This document shows, one piece after another, positions 62,710-64,000 of a DNA stretch of 64,000 nt. Below the pieces are notes generated by a model. The model worked only from the letters and a program-made list of their open reading frames with translations, did no database searches and was not told the DNA's origin. Made by a program: the position numbers and the translations under genes. The stretch's first letter is position 1. The number at the start of each line of letters is the position of its first letter. Origin of the DNA: Flavobacterium panici (GTDB lineage Bacteria > Bacteroidota > Bacteroidia > Flavobacteriales > Flavobacteriaceae); assembly GCF_903819335.1 (NCBI RefSeq), contig NZ_CAIJDE010000044.1, forward strand, positions 141,003-205,002, read 5' to 3'.

Positions 62710-62842
62710 AAAAAGAATGTCGTAAATAAGAGTTACTTCGTCTCCAATTTAGGGGAGGAATAGCGAAGTTGTAAAATCAGCAAGGCTATCCAGTTCGACT
62801 CTGGCACAGACAAAGCCCCGCCCAATTCTCTTATTGCTTTTT
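62710..62842 (+). ncRNA. Y-RNA-like unit 3
   Basis: Outer stem AAAAAG/CTTTTT (62710-62715, 62837-62842), TGTCGT, inner stem AATAAGAG/CTCTTATT (62725-62732, 62828-62835) and TTACTTCG. The loop domain has a T-arm-like CCAG-TTCGACT-CTGG (62790-62804) and further paired parts (CTCC/GGAG, TAGC/GCTA, GGGG/CCCC). The GGGG...CCCC pair closes it as an uncut tRNA acceptor might; the fold was judged by eye. Confidence 0.68.
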
Positions 62843-62858
62843 ACTTCTTTTAAAAAAT

Positions 62859-62926
62859 GAAAAATGTCGTGTGTGAGAGTTACTTCGTATAGGGTTCAAA
62901 ATACTCTCATCAATTATTACTTTTTC
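62859..62926 (+). ncRNA. Y-RNA-like unit 4, minimal
   Basis: Outer stem GAAAAA/TTTTTC (62859-62864, 62921-62926), TGTCGT, inner stem TGAGAGT/ACTCTCA (62874-62880, 62903-62909) and TTACTTCG, closed by a loop of only about 22 nt. It keeps the protein-binding part without a tRNA-like domain. Confidence 0.65.
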
Positions 62927-62932
62927 AAAAAA

Positions 62933-63017
62933 TAAGATGCCGTGTATAAAGTGCTACTTCGTTGGTTGATTTATTAGGTTCGAGTCCTAAATTATCACTT
63001 ATACAATATTGCTCTTA
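62933..63017 (+). ncRNA. Y-RNA-like unit 5, T-arm only
   Basis: Outer stem TAAGA/TCTTA, TGCCGT, inner stem GTATAA-A-GTG/CAC-TTATAC (62944-62953, 62996-63004, with one bulged A), core CTACTTCG. The loop holds a perfect T-arm TTAGG-TTCGAGT-CCTAA (62974-62990) extended by TGAT/ATCA, but no D-arm. Confidence 0.68.
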
Positions 63018-63019
63018 AA

Positions 63020-63092
63020 AAAAGAGTGTCGTCAGGAAATGGTTCCTTCGTCCAAAAAGAAAATTAAACCATTCCTAAATGTTGCCTCTTTT
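63020..63092 (+). ncRNA. Y-RNA-like unit 6, minimal
   Basis: Outer stem AAAAGAG/CTCTTTT (63020-63026, 63086-63092), TGTCGT, inner stem AGGAA-A-TGGTT/AACCA-TTCCT (63034-63044, 63067-63076, one bulged A as in unit 5) and TTCCTTCG, closed by a short A-rich loop. The 3' strand reads TGTTGC, like the TATTGC/ATTGC of units 3 and 5. A short T run follows. Confidence 0.65.
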
Positions 63093-63154
63093 AAAATTAT
63101 TAATTAAAATGGATGTAGAAAAAAACATCAACTAAATAAAATTAAACACAAGGT

Positions 63155-63257
63155 TTGTCATTTCGAGGAACGAGAAATCTGCGCAAGTAACTCCGTAACG
63201 AGAGTCCAATCTTTGTAGAGCTTCTCGTGGAGATTTCTCGTTCCTCGAAATGACAAA
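63155..63257. repeat. Palindromic dispersed repeat before rtcB
   Basis: TTGTCATTTCGAGGAACGAG at 63155 is inverted at 63230-63257 (GATTTCTCGTTCCTCGAAAT). Same family as 48411-48567. The element lies between the Y-RNA array and rtcB and may be a terminator for the array. Confidence 0.7.
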
Positions 63258-63349
63258 CTGTGTGTTAATCACTTAAAATAAAACTTTGCGCCCTTGCGAC
63301 TTTGCGAGAAATATGTCTTCGCTGAGCAAAAAATTTAGAATTAAAATAG

Positions 63350-63370
63350 CTACGCAAAATAACTGCGCAG
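63350..63370. promoter_or_regulatory. Degenerate palindromic site before rtcB
   Basis: CTACGCAAAATAACTGCGCAG, a worn form of the palindrome at 60755-60777 and 62382-62402, 38 bp before the rtcB start. Together the three sites frame the RNA repair genes. Confidence 0.4.
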
Positions 63371-63408
63371 TACAAAACAACCTTTGTACTATCAAAAAAA
63401 CAAAACAA

Positions 63409-64000
63409 ATGAATACACAAATAAACGGTACAGATATATTAGAATTAGGATTCCCAGAAGGAAAAATAATCGGAATCGCATTAAAAATAAACAGCAAAAG
63501 AAACGGTTTTACGCGTGACGAAATGATCACAAATTTTAAAAACGTATTAGAAACTCCGGAAAACTATATAGACGATAAAATCTTCAGCAAACTAGCCGTT
63601 GCTTTAATCGAAAAAGCAAATGAAAAACCGGAAGATTTCATTGCTTTAAATGAAAATCCAAATGCTTATTCTGCGTACGGATTAGATCATATCGAAGACG
63701 GAGCCAGAAAACAAATGGAAGTAGCAATGAAACTTCCCGTTACAGTTGCCGGAGCATTAATGCCAGACGCGCATCAAGGTTACGGATTACCAATTGGCGG
63801 AGTTTTAGCCACCAAAAATGCCATTATTCCGTATGGTGTTGGCGTTGATATTGGATGTAGAATGGCATTGTCAGTTTACGATATTCCGGAAGATTTTTAC
63901 TTTGAAAATGAAGCCAAATTCAAAAAAGAATTAATTGCGAATTCTATTTTTGGAGCAGGTCACGGATTTCACGGACAATACAAATCAGATCATGCGGTTT
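63409..64000 (+). CDS. rtcB: RtcB RNA ligase, C-terminus outside window
   Basis: The first 197 residues of RtcB, a GTP- and Mn2+-dependent ligase that seals 2',3'-cyclic phosphate or 3'-phosphate ends with 5'-OH ends, as left by tRNA-cutting nucleases. Metal-site blocks are MPDAHQGYGLPIGGVLAT and YGVGVDIGCRMALS (Asp/Cys about residue 148-151). The chain runs off the window end (full length about 460-480). Its place after rsr and the Y-RNA-like array matches bacterial rsr-yrl-rtcB operons. No rtcA is visible. Confidence 0.92.
   Translation, partial: MNTQINGTDILELGFPEGKIIGIALKINSKRNGFTRDEMITNFKNVLETPENYIDDKIFSKLAVALIEKANEKPEDFIALNENPNAYSAYGLDHIEDGARKQMEVAMKLPVTVAGALMPDAHQGYGLPIGGVLATKNAIIPYGVGVDIGCRMALSVYDIPEDFYFENEAKFKKELIANSIFGAGHGFHGQYKSDHAV

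Overview
The window reads as chromosome of a Flavobacterium-like Bacteroidota. Evidence: AT-rich DNA; promoter-like pairs TTTG-N18/19-TAnnTTTG; a tmRNA whose tag reads GENNYALAA; a gliding/type IX secretion pair (SprB-like adhesin with a CHU_C-type end followed by a PorP/SprF protein); many lipoproteins and secreted proteins of Bacteroidota-specific families (DUF4251, DUF4833, META, LETM1-related).

Layout. 1-4565: oxidative pentose phosphate genes (gnd-zwf), a small secreted SnoaL-like protein, an AraC regulator, a decayed bestrophin gene and a mug-type DNA glycosylase. 4787-8699: SDR, then a short ORF with six consecutive Cys codons behind a clear promoter and overlapping a 2OG-Fe(II) oxygenase gene, then a CDP-alcohol phosphatidyltransferase and a GtrA protein. 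8797-12903: a REP island, with a RAYT transposase, at least nine REP hairpins arranged in inverted pairs, and between them an RNase HI and a stand-alone OLD-type ATPase/TOPRIM nuclease. 12906-18830: XRE regulator, tmRNA, serine hydrolase, lysine-type opine dehydrogenase, fumarase and an unannotated 57-aa membrane protein. 18978-33680: outer-membrane receptor, ArsC, CPBP protease, MenE, RsmB, Kup, an ECF sigma operon and several envelope proteins. 33763-46083: MazG-like, IlvE, MnmD, a divergent OxyR/Dps pair, SulP transporter with carbonic anhydrase, SodC and a GH18 chitinase. 46557-53138: a fatty acid beta-oxidation operon ordered marR-fadN-(four-helix-bundle gene)-fadA-fadE. 53360-60063: WYL regulator and the gliding-type adhesin pair. 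60843-64000: an RNA repair locus.

The most interesting system is the last one. A Ro60-like TROVE protein (Rsr) and an RtcB RNA ligase flank about 650 bp that hold six tandem stem-loop RNA units. Every unit has the same bipartite core (TRYCGT, then about 6 nt, then a stem opening into the motif TTACTTCG or close to it). Several units carry tRNA T-arm and D-arm mimics, and in units 1 and 2 these are arranged as a circularly permuted tRNA whose acceptor stem is closed by a loop. I read this as a tandem bacterial Y-RNA array, larger and more diverse than the one or two YrlA RNAs of the model systems.

A second candidate is the poly-cysteine leader at 5689-5874, which looks like a cysteine-responsive attenuator for the genes after it. 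Other repeat structures are unusually rich: a 178-bp imperfect palindrome present twice, a twice-repeated 180-bp MITE-like element before rsr, and nested inverted repeats after menE and after the chitinase gene. All function calls come from reading sequence; no database search was run.
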